From Burkholderiales bacterium (GTDB taxonomy: Bacteria; Pseudomonadota; Gammaproteobacteria; Burkholderiales; Burkholderiaceae_C): a stretch of 7,400 nt of DNA. The position numbers were made by a program, and so were the translations under genes. The stretch lies in assembly GCA_006227785.1 (NCBI GenBank), contig SBFU01000502.1:1-7400 (forward strand), given 5' to 3'. The notes under the pieces are model-generated. The model did no database searches. It was not told the DNA's origin and saw only the letters and a list, made by a program, of their open reading frames with translations. This document shows, one piece after another, positions 1-6,267 of this stretch. Position 1 is the stretch's first letter. Each line of letters opens with the position of its first letter.

Positions 1-1679
1 GGGAGCGCATCGAGTTCTACGACCTGCGGGTGCAGGAATGCGTGCGGCGCCTGGTCAAGGAGTTCAAGGCCGACGAGCAGCCGATGGAGGTCTGGGAGCA
101 GGTCAAGCTGCTGTACATCGGTCTGCTGGTCAACCACCACCAGCCCGAGCTGGCGGAGACGTTCTTCAACTCGGTCACGACCAAAATCCTCAAGCGGGCG
201 TATTTCCAGAACGATTTCATTTTTGTGCGCCCGGCGGTGTCCACCGAGTACATCGAAAACGAAGAGCCCAAGGCGCTGCCGACGTACCGATGCTATTACC
301 CGACGCAGGACAGCATGCTGTCGGAGGTGCGGCGCATGATCGAGGATTTCGACCTGCGCGTGCCCTATGAGGATCTGGGTCGCGATGCGTCGCTGGTGTT
401 GGCGGCCATGAAACGCCGGTTCGACCACACCAGGCTGCGCGCGAACTTCCAGTTTCAGGTGCTCTCGGGCCTGTTCTTCCGGAACAAGGGTGCCTATGTG
501 GTTGGCAAGATCATCAACGGGTTCCAGGAGGTGCCGTTTGCGCTGCCCATCCTGCACAACGAAAAGGGCCAACTGGTCATCGACGCGGCGCTTTTTGGTG
601 AAGATGATCTGCTCATCCTGTTCAGTTTTGCGCGGGCCTATTTCATGGTCGACATGGAGGTGCCCAGCGCCTATGTGCAGTTCCTTCGCAGCCTGATGCC
701 GCGTAAGCCGCGCGCCGAGTTCTACAACGCCCTGGGCCTGGCCAAGCAGGGCAAGACGCTGTTCTACCGGGACTTTCTGTTCCATATGCGGCACAGCACG
801 GACAGGTTCCGCATTGCGCCTGGCATCAAGGGTATGGTGATGCTGGTGTTCGACCTGCCGAGCTTTCCCTTTGTCTTCAAGGTCATCAAGGATTACTACC
901 CGCCCCAGAAAGACACCACACGCGAGCAGATCCGCGACAAGTACCTGCTGGTCAAACAGCACGACCGGGTCGGACGCATGGCCGATACGCTGGAGTTCTC
1001 GGAGGTCGGGTTTCCGCGCGACCGCTTCACCGATGAACTGATCGAGGAAATCCAGAAATTCGCGCCCAGCCAGCTGGAGATCTCGGACCGCAACGGCGAC
1101 GGCAATATCGAGGTGGTGCTCAAGCACGTCTACATCGAGCGCCGGATGATTCCACTGAACATCTACCTGCAGGAAGCCTTCGACATCCTGCAGTCGGCGG
1201 CGGCCGACGAGGCCACAAAGCAGCGTGCACGTGACCAGCTTCGGCGTGCGGTGCACGAGTATGGCAATGCCATCAAGGATCTGGTGGCGGCCAACATCTT
1301 CCCGGGCGACATGTTGTGGAAGAACTTCGGCATCACGCGCCATGGCAAAGTGGTCTTCTACGACTACGACGAAATCGAGTACATCACGGACTGCAACTTC
1401 AGGCGCGTGCCGCCGCCGCGCAACGAGGAGGACGAGATGTCCGGCGAAGTCTGGTATTCGGTGGCCAGGAACGATGTGTTTCCCGAGACCTTCGGCCCTT
1501 TCCTGCTGGGCAATCCGCTGGTGCGCGAGGAATTCATGAAACACCATGCCGACCTGCTGGACCCGTCGTTCTGGCAGTCGCACAAGGAGCGCATCGCCTC
1601 GGGCCATGTGCACGATGTCTTTCCCTACGAAAGGGATCGCCGTTTTGGTGTCCAGGCCGACAAGGAGCTGTTGGACTGA
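1..1679 (+). CDS. aceK: Isocitrate dehydrogenase kinase/phosphatase (5' partial)
   Basis: AceK is a bifunctional cytoplasmic enzyme that phosphorylates (inactivates) and dephosphorylates isocitrate dehydrogenase, directing isocitrate to the glyoxylate bypass during growth on acetate or fatty acids. The frame is already open at base 3, and the ATG at 30 is internal, because family-like sequence (ERIEFYDLR) precedes it. The window holds 558 codons. The ATP-binding loop APGIKGM lies at 816-836, and the lysine 21 residues later (879-881, in VFKVIKD) and the aspartate 56 residues later (984-986, in RMADTLEF) have the same spacing as the ATP-binding and active-site residues of the E. coli enzyme. 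A catalytic-loop-like GDMLWKNFG is at 1305-1331 and a metal-binding FYDYDE at 1356-1373. By comparison with E. coli (578 residues), roughly 40-50 N-terminal residues are missing. The stop is TGA 1677-1679. All the key residues seen are intact and there is no frameshift. No aceA or aceB is visible beside it, unlike the enterobacterial aceBAK operon. Confidence 0.97.
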   Translation, partial: ERIEFYDLRVQECVRRLVKEFKADEQPMEVWEQVKLLYIGLLVNHHQPELAETFFNSVTTKILKRAYFQNDFIFVRPAVSTEYIENEEPKALPTYRCYYPTQDSMLSEVRRMIEDFDLRVPYEDLGRDASLVLAAMKRRFDHTRLRANFQFQVLSGLFFRNKGAYVVGKIINGFQEVPFALPILHNEKGQLVIDAALFGEDDLLILFSFARAYFMVDMEVPSAYVQFLRSLMPRKPRAEFYNALGLAKQGKTLFYRDFLFHMRHSTDRFRIAPGIKGMVMLVFDLPSFPFVFKVIKDYYPPQKDTTREQIRDKYLLVKQHDRVGRMADTLEFSEVGFPRDRFTDELIEEIQKFAPSQLEISDRNGDGNIEVVLKHVYIERRMIPLNIYLQEAFDILQSAAADEATKQRARDQLRRAVHEYGNAIKDLVAANIFPGDMLWKNFGITRHGKVVFYDYDEIEYITDCNFRRVPPPRNEEDEMSGEVWYSVARNDVFPETFGPFLLGNPLVREEFMKHHADLLDPSFWQSHKERIASGHVHDVFPYERDRRFGVQADKELLD

Positions 1680-1680
1680 C

Positions 1681-1767
1681 ATGGCCCCCCACGCTCCACC
1701 GTTTCACGGGTCGCTGCCCCCCCCGGGGGGCGCGATTCAAGCTTGGGACGGCCCGGCGCTTGAATCC
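1681..1767. repeat. GC-rich intergenic element with C-run/G-run core
   Basis: The aceK-thiolase gap contains a run of eight C (1717-1724) followed directly by six G (1725-1730), preceded by CACGGGTCGCTG and by another six-C run (1685-1690). A perfect 9-bp inverted repeat follows (1734-1742 and 1758-1766). From memory, this arrangement of a C-rich run, a CGGGTCGCTG-like segment, a C/G palindrome and a downstream GC-rich hairpin resembles a dispersed intergenic repeat of Comamonadaceae genomes. Only one copy lies in this window, so repetitiveness cannot be shown here. Its position just after the aceK stop is typical of such elements. Confidence 0.5.
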
Positions 1768-1771
1768 TTTT
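1734..1771 (+). terminator. Possible intrinsic terminator after aceK
   Basis: GATTCAAGC (1734-1742) and GCTTGAATC (1758-1766) are perfect reverse complements. The 15-base loop can pair further (GGG 1745-1747 with CCC 1752-1754 around ACGG). The stem is followed by C and TTTT (1768-1771), then a pyrimidine-rich stretch. This could end aceK transcription, but the T-tract is short and the hairpin may instead be part of the repeat element. The fold is seen in the sequence; its function is inferred. Confidence 0.45.
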
Positions 1772-1788
1772 CCATTTCATCTGTAACC

Positions 1789-1793
1789 GGAGA
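1789..1793 (+). promoter_or_regulatory. Shine-Dalgarno site of the thiolase
   Basis: GGAGA lies 7 bases upstream of the ATG at 1801, a near-ideal position. It decides the start: the frame stays open back to 1546, but that extension would overlap aceK and cross the intergenic hairpins. Confidence 0.8.
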
Positions 1794-1800
1794 CCTGAAC

Positions 1801-2991
1801 ATGAGCCAGAACACCGATCCCGTCGTCATCGTCGGCGCAGCCCGCACACCCATGGGCAGCTTCCAGAGTGACTTTGCCAGTCTGTCCGCGCATGATCTGG
1901 GCGGCGTGGCCATCAAGGCCGCGGTGGAGCGAGCGGGCGTCAAGTCCGAACTGGTCGACGAGGTGCTGTTTGGCAACTGTTTGATGGCCGGCCAGGGTCA
2001 GGCGCCCGCGCGGCAAGCCGCGCTCAAGGGTGGCCTGCCGCTGTCGGCCGGCGCGGTGACGCTGTCCAAGATGTGCGGCTCGGGCATGAAGGCCACCATG
2101 CTCGCGCACGACATGCTGCTGGCCGGCAGCGCCACCGTGATGGTGGCGGGCGGCATGGAGAGCATGACCAATGCGCCTTACCTGATGCTCAAGGGACGCG
2201 GCGGCTACCGCATGGGCCACGATCGCATCTTTGACCACATGATGCTCGACGGACTGGAAGACGCCTACGAACCCGGCCGCAGCATGGGCACCTTTGGTGA
2301 AGACTGCGCCGCCAAGTACAGCTTCACACGCGAGCAGCAGGATGCGTTTGCCATCGCCTCGGTGACGCGCGCCAAGGCCGCCACCGAAAGCGGTGCCTTC
2401 GCAAAAGAGATCGCGCCCGTGACGGTCAAGGACCGCAGCGGCGAGCGCGTGGTCTCGGTCGACGAAGGCCCGGGCAAGGTCAAGCTCGACAAGCTCACGT
2501 CCCTGAAGCCTGCCTTCAAGAAGGACGGCACCATCACCGCAGCTTCCAGCTCCTCGATCAACGACGGCGCTGCCGCGCTGGTACTGATGCGCCAGTCCAC
2601 CGCCCAGGCCCAGGGGCTGAAGCCGCTGGCGCGCATCGTGGCCCACGCCACCCACGCGCAGGAGCCCAACTGGTTCGCCACGGCCCCGGTGGGCGCCACG
2701 CAGAAGCTGCTGGCCAAGACCGGCTGGACGGTCGGTGATGTGGACCTGTGGGAGATCAACGAGGCCTTCGCCGTCGTGCCGATGGCGCTGATGACCGAGT
2801 TGAGCATTCCGCACGACAAGGTCAACGTGAACGGCGGCGCTTGCGCGCTGGGCCACCCCATCGGCGCATCCGGTGCGCGCATTCTGGTGACACTGCTGCA
2901 CGCCTTGCAGGCGCGCGGCGGCAAGAAAGGTGTCGCCACGCTGTGTATTGGCGGCGGTGAGGCCACCGCCATGGCTGTGGAAATGATCTGA
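1801..2991 (+). CDS. Thiolase, acetyl-CoA C-acetyltransferase type
   Basis: This 396-residue cytoplasmic enzyme belongs to the thiolase family, which interconverts two acetyl-CoA with acetoacetyl-CoA or cleaves longer 3-ketoacyl-CoAs. The N-terminal strand VVIVGAARTPMG is typical. The nucleophilic cysteine is C92 in SKMCGSGMKA. The NEAF motif begins at N320, the catalytic histidine is H352 in GGACALGHPIGASGAR, and the acid/base cysteine is C382 in CIGGGEA. These match the spacing of the Zoogloea enzyme residues (C89, N316, H348, C378). Length is normal for the family. The start follows a good Shine-Dalgarno, and the protein begins directly with the conserved thiolase strand. The stop overlaps the SDR start, so the two are probably co-translated. 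Biosynthetic (PhaA-like) and degradative (AtoB-like) roles cannot be told apart from this sequence. The adjacent acyl-CoA dehydrogenase favours a catabolic role. Confidence 0.95.
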   Translation: MSQNTDPVVIVGAARTPMGSFQSDFASLSAHDLGGVAIKAAVERAGVKSELVDEVLFGNCLMAGQGQAPARQAALKGGLPLSAGAVTLSKMCGSGMKATMLAHDMLLAGSATVMVAGGMESMTNAPYLMLKGRGGYRMGHDRIFDHMMLDGLEDAYEPGRSMGTFGEDCAAKYSFTREQQDAFAIASVTRAKAATESGAFAKEIAPVTVKDRSGERVVSVDEGPGKVKLDKLTSLKPAFKKDGTITAASSSSINDGAAALVLMRQSTAQAQGLKPLARIVAHATHAQEPNWFATAPVGATQKLLAKTGWTVGDVDLWEINEAFAVVPMALMTELSIPHDKVNVNGGACALGHPIGASGARILVTLLHALQARGGKKGVATLCIGGGEATAMAVEMI

Positions 2992-2993
2992 TG
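2989..2993 (+). other. TGATG stop-start overlap (translational coupling)
   Basis: The thiolase stop TGA (2989-2991) shares its final A with the ATG (2991-2993) of the SDR gene. Such overlaps usually mean that ribosomes terminating on the first gene restart on the second, which ties SDR synthesis to thiolase synthesis. No separate strong Shine-Dalgarno is needed or obvious. Confidence 0.75.
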
Positions 2994-3659
2994 GCCACTG
3001 TTCTGGTCATTGGCGCCTCGCGCGGTCTCGGCCTGGAATTCGTGCGGCAGTGCCGCGCGGCTGGCGATCGCGTGATCGCCACCGCGCGCGACGATGAGGG
3101 GTTGGCACGCCTGCGCGATCTGGGCGCCGAGCCGCTGCGCGCGGATGTGGCCGACCCGGCCAGCGTCAGCGGCTTTTCATGGCAGCTGGACGGTTTGGAG
3201 ATCGATGTCGCGCTGTATGTGGCGGGCGTGATCGACCGCGCAAACGCGACTTCGCCTCCGACGCAGCAGGCCTTCGACCACCTCATGCACACCAATGTGC
3301 TGGGGCTGATGCAGGTGCTGCCGCAGGTCATGCCCATGGTCGAGGCCGCGGGGGGCGTGTTCGGCGCGCTGTCGTCATCCATGAGCCAGATCGGCCCGGT
3401 GCCGGGCAGCAACAGCTGGCTCTACCGCGTGAGCAAGGCCGCCCTGAACATGGCGGTGAGCAGCGCGCGCTTCGATTACCCCAAAGCGACGCTGGTGGCG
3501 CTGGACCCGGGCTGGGTGCAGACCGACATGGGCGGCGGCGCGGCGCCGCTGACCGCCGAGGCCAGCGTACGCGGGATGCGCGCCGTGCTCGCCAGCCTGA
3601 CGCCGCAGGACAACGGACAACTCATCCACCACGACGGCCGCCGCGCCAGCTCGTGGTAA
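2991..3659 (+). CDS. Short-chain dehydrogenase/reductase, C-factor/sniffer-like
   Basis: This 222-residue classical SDR is an NAD(P)-dependent oxidoreductase with a single Rossmann domain. The cofactor loop GASRGLG is at residues 8-14, and R32 in TARDD sits near the end of the second strand, which may favour NADP. An acidic D52-V53 follows. The catalytic pair is Y145 and K149 in LYRVSK, with a serine cluster at 128-132 that supplies the third catalytic residue. TN at 101-102 provides the usual helix-4 asparagine, and DPGWVQTDMGG (172-182) resembles the post-active-site PG motif of C-factor/sniffer-like SDRs. The usual NAG motif reads YVAG (76-79), without its asparagine. It is shorter than acetoacetyl-CoA reductases (about 246 residues), so it is not a typical PhaB. 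The substrate is unknown. Its coupling to the thiolase suggests, but does not prove, a role on an acyl-CoA or related carbonyl. The protein looks complete. Confidence 0.88.
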   Translation: MATVLVIGASRGLGLEFVRQCRAAGDRVIATARDDEGLARLRDLGAEPLRADVADPASVSGFSWQLDGLEIDVALYVAGVIDRANATSPPTQQAFDHLMHTNVLGLMQVLPQVMPMVEAAGGVFGALSSSMSQIGPVPGSNSWLYRVSKAALNMAVSSARFDYPKATLVALDPGWVQTDMGGGAAPLTAEASVRGMRAVLASLTPQDNGQLIHHDGRRASSW

Positions 3660-3682
3660 CCCCACCTCAATCCACCCGACCC

Positions 3683-3689
3683 GAAGAGA
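3683..3689 (+). promoter_or_regulatory. Ribosome binding site of the acyl-CoA dehydrogenase
   Basis: GAAGAGA lies 6 bases before the ATG at 3696, a moderate purine-rich Shine-Dalgarno inside the 36-base gap after the SDR. I see no hairpin or clear promoter in this gap, so read-through from the SDR gene is likely. Confidence 0.55.
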
Positions 3690-3695
3690 CGCCCG

Positions 3696-4826
3696 ATGTT
3701 GTTGACCCAAGACCAGGAAATGATCCGCGACGCCGTGCGCAGTTTTGCGCAGGAACAGCTGTGGCCGAACGCCGCGAAGTGGGACAAGGAGCACCACTTT
3801 CCGACCGATGTGCACCGGGGACTGGCCGAACTGGGGTGTTATGGCATCTGTGTGCCCGAGTCGCTGGGCGGTGCCGGTCTGGACTACGCGACCCTGGCCG
3901 TGGTGCTGGAGGAGATCGCGGCCGGCGATGGCGGCACGAGCACCGCCATCAGCGTGACCAACTGTCCGGTCAATGCCATCCTGATGCGCTATGGCAGCGC
4001 CCGCCAGCAGGAGCAATGGTTGCGACCGCTGGCAGCGGGGCGGATGCTCGGTGCGTTCTGCCTCACCGAACCGCACGTGGGGTCCGATGCCTCGGCGCTG
4101 CGCACCACCGCCACGCGCGAAGGCGAGAGCTACGTCATCAACGGCGTCAAGCAGTTCATCACCAGCGGCAAGAACGGGCACCTGGCGATCGTGATTGCGG
4201 TGACCGACAAGGCTGCCGGCAAGAAGGGCATGAGCGCCTTCATCGTCCCCACCGACACCCCGGGTTATGTGGTGGCGCGGCTGGAGGACAAGGTGGGCCA
4301 GCATTCGAGCGATACGGCGCAAATCAACTTTGAGAACTGCCGCATTCCGGTCGAGAACCTGATCGGCGCCGAGGGCGAGGGTTACAAGATTGCGCTCTCG
4401 GCGCTGGAGGGCGGCCGTATCGGCATCGCGGCACAGAGCATCGGTATGGCGCGCAGTGCATTTGAGTGTGCAGTCACTTACGCCAAACAGCGTGAAAGTT
4501 TTGGTCAACCCATCTTCAACCATCAGGCGGTGGGCTTCAAGCTGGCCGAGATGGCAACGCAGATCGAGGCTGCCCGGGCGCTGGTGATGCATGCCGCTGC
4601 ACTGCGCGATGCCGGTCAGCCTTGCTTGAAGGAGGCCGCCATGGCCAAGCTGTTTGCCAGCGAAATGGCCGAGCGCGTCTGCAGCGACGCCATTCAGGTG
4701 CACGGCGGCTATGGCTATGTGACCGACTTCCCGGTCGAACGCATCTGGCGCGATGTGCGTGTCTGCCAGATCTACGAAGGGACCTCGGATGTGCAGAAAA
4801 TCCTGATCCAGCGCGCACTGGCCTGA
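3696..4826 (+). CDS. Acyl-CoA dehydrogenase, short/branched-chain type
   Basis: This 376-residue soluble flavoprotein oxidises an acyl-CoA to the 2,3-enoyl-CoA and passes electrons to electron-transfer flavoprotein. The all-helical N-terminal domain starts at LLTQDQEMIRDAVRSFA. The FAD/substrate signature CLTEPHVGSDASA follows in the mid-domain, with V where the family pattern usually has G, S, A or N. The C-terminal signature QVHGGYGYVTDFPVERIWRD fits the second family pattern fully. The catalytic base is E361 in QIYEGTSD (4776-4778), as in short- and medium-chain enzymes. The helix-G position that carries the base in isovaleryl-CoA dehydrogenase is glycine here (G240, in ALEGGRIG), which argues against that enzyme. 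Butyryl-CoA or 2-methyl-branched acyl-CoA are reasonable substrates by family likeness, but this is inference. It is probably the last gene of the thiolase-SDR operon. Start and length are typical. Confidence 0.93.
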   Translation: MLLTQDQEMIRDAVRSFAQEQLWPNAAKWDKEHHFPTDVHRGLAELGCYGICVPESLGGAGLDYATLAVVLEEIAAGDGGTSTAISVTNCPVNAILMRYGSARQQEQWLRPLAAGRMLGAFCLTEPHVGSDASALRTTATREGESYVINGVKQFITSGKNGHLAIVIAVTDKAAGKKGMSAFIVPTDTPGYVVARLEDKVGQHSSDTAQINFENCRIPVENLIGAEGEGYKIALSALEGGRIGIAAQSIGMARSAFECAVTYAKQRESFGQPIFNHQAVGFKLAEMATQIEAARALVMHAAALRDAGQPCLKEAAMAKLFASEMAERVCSDAIQVHGGYGYVTDFPVERIWRDVRVCQIYEGTSDVQKILIQRALA

Positions 4827-4850
4827 GTGGCACCTTTCTGCAGGGGCACC

Positions 4851-4869
4851 GGGCGTATCATTCGCGCCC
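4851..4869 (+). promoter_or_regulatory. trkA: Possible trkA promoter -10 and start-proximal hairpin
   Basis: The 43-base gap before trkA holds TATCAT (4856-4861), a good -10-like hexamer that would place the transcript start about at the ATG (4870). I do not see a convincing -35 at the right distance. The same bases form a 5-bp inverted repeat, GGGCG (4851-4855) with CGCCC (4865-4869), ending immediately before the start codon. No Shine-Dalgarno stands 5-10 bases upstream; the nearest purine-rich stretch, AGGGG, is about 25 bases away. The promoter call is weak. Confidence 0.3.
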
Positions 4870-6261
4870 ATGAACATCATCATCCTGGGCGCCGGCCGCG
4901 TGGGCGAGAGCGTGGCCGAGAGCCTGGTGTCGGAGCAGAACGACATCACTGTGATTGACCACGACCCGTCGCGTCTGCGGTTGCTGGAAGAGCGACTTGA
5001 CTTGCGGGGTGTGGTGGGCAACGGCATCCAGCCTTCGGTTTTGCGTGAGGCTGGCGCGCAGGACGCCGACATGCTGATCGCCTGTGCGGCAGCCGACGAG
5101 TCCAACCTGGTGGTTTGCAAGGTGGCGCACGACCTGTTCAATGTGCCGACCACCATTGCCCGGCTGCGTTCGCCCGAGTTTGTCAAGGGCGACGAACTGC
5201 TGGACAAGAACGGATTCGCGGTCGATCACGTGATCTGCCCTGAAGAGTCGGTGATGCGCTACATCCACCAGCTGATCAGCTACCCGGAGGCGCTGCAGGT
5301 GGTCGAGTTCTCGCAGAAGCGGGCTTGCCTGATCGTGGTGCGAGCCGCAGCCGGTGGAGCCCTGGTCGGGCGAACCATCGGTGAATTTCGCGAGCGCCTG
5401 CCCCATGCCGAGATGCGGGTGGTGGCCCTCTATCGCCTGGACACCGAGATGGAGACCACCGCCAGCACGCGCATCCTGCCAGGCGACGAGGTGTTTGTGT
5501 TGGCCGATGTGCGCAAGATCCGCCTGGTGCTGGCGGCCATCCACAACATCGACGCGCCGGTCCAGCGGGTGATGATTGCCGGCGGCGGAAAAGTGGGCCT
5601 GCGGCTGGCCCGCTCGCTGGTCGGACAGTGCGAGGTGAAGATCATCGAACGCGACAAGCGGCGCTGCGAATACCTGGCCAGCCAGCTGCCGTCCAGCACG
5701 CTGATTCTGCAGGGTGACGGCGCCGACGAGGACCTGCTGCACGAAGAGAATGTCGGCGAGATGGACCTGTTTCTCGCGCTGACCAGCGACGACGAGGACA
5801 ACATCATGTCCGCGATGCTGGCCAAGCGCATGGGCGCGCGGCGGGTGATGTCACTGATCAACCGGCGCGCCTATGCGGACATGATGGAAGGCAGCACCAT
5901 CGACATCGCCATTTCGCCGGCCCAGACCGTGATTGGCGAGCTGTTGGCGCACCTGCGGCGTGGCGACGTGGCGGCGGTGCACAGTCTTCGACGCGGTGCG
6001 GCCGAGGCCCTGGAAGGCATTGCGCGTGGTGACCTGAAGACGTCCAAGCTGGTCGGTCGGCGGATCGAGGAGATCAAGCTGCCCAAAGGGGCGCGCATCG
6101 GCGCGATCGTGCGGGGCGAGGGGGCCCGGGGTGAGGTGCTGATGCCCCACCACGATCTGGTCATCGAGTCCGACGACCACATCATCGTGTTCATTCCGAA
6201 CAAGCGCATGGTGCGTGAGGTCGAGAAGCTGTTCCAGGTAGGCGCCACCTTCTTTGGCTGA
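4870..6261 (+). CDS. trkA: Trk potassium uptake regulatory subunit TrkA
   Basis: TrkA is the peripheral, cytoplasmic nucleotide-binding subunit that gates the TrkH potassium channel on the inner membrane. The 463 residues match the family (458 in E. coli) and hold the full tandem layout. The first RCK-N Rossmann domain has GAGRVG at 7-12 and the acidic strand end VIDHD (D30) that binds the adenosine ribose. A first RCK-C domain spans roughly 135-225. The second RCK-N has GGGKVG at 238-243 and KIIERD (E260). A second RCK-C spans about 370-455. Both glycine-rich loops are intact, so both sites should bind NAD(H) or ATP/ADP. It lies 43 bases after the acyl-CoA dehydrogenase and 6 bases before trkH, making a trkA-trkH operon. 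The ATG at 4870 directly precedes the first Rossmann strand, so the start is well placed despite the poor ribosome binding site. Confidence 0.96.
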   Translation: MNIIILGAGRVGESVAESLVSEQNDITVIDHDPSRLRLLEERLDLRGVVGNGIQPSVLREAGAQDADMLIACAAADESNLVVCKVAHDLFNVPTTIARLRSPEFVKGDELLDKNGFAVDHVICPEESVMRYIHQLISYPEALQVVEFSQKRACLIVVRAAAGGALVGRTIGEFRERLPHAEMRVVALYRLDTEMETTASTRILPGDEVFVLADVRKIRLVLAAIHNIDAPVQRVMIAGGGKVGLRLARSLVGQCEVKIIERDKRRCEYLASQLPSSTLILQGDGADEDLLHEENVGEMDLFLALTSDDEDNIMSAMLAKRMGARRVMSLINRRAYADMMEGSTIDIAISPAQTVIGELLAHLRRGDVAAVHSLRRGAAEALEGIARGDLKTSKLVGRRIEEIKLPKGARIGAIVRGEGARGEVLMPHHDLVIESDDHIIVFIPNKRMVREVEKLFQVGATFFG

Positions 6262-6267
6262 CACCGC

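Noticed and set aside
30..32. ATG at 30 as the aceK start
   Set aside because: The frame is open to the window edge and encodes AceK-like residues before it; catalytic-residue numbering shows roughly 40-50 N-terminal residues lie outside the window.
1546..1800. N-terminal extension of the thiolase frame by 85 codons
   Set aside because: It overlaps the aceK end in another frame and crosses the intergenic hairpins. The ATG at 1801 has a good GGAGA site and begins exactly where thiolase similarity starts.
1777..2901. A 374-codon open frame on the - strand opposite the thiolase
   Set aside because: It mirrors the thiolase in the complementary frame; the composition is H/G/A/R/Q-rich and no motif is visible.
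3179..4333. A 384-codon + strand open frame across the SDR and acyl-CoA dehydrogenase
   Set aside because: It is out of frame with both clear genes and its translation is R/G/A/H-rich with no motif.
3375..5207. A 610-codon open frame on the - strand covering the acyl-CoA dehydrogenase and parts of the SDR and trkA genes
   Set aside because: It is antisense to three well-supported genes, its product is low-complexity (rich in A, R, H, G, Q) with no recognisable domain, and long antisense open frames are expected where third codon positions are GC-rich.
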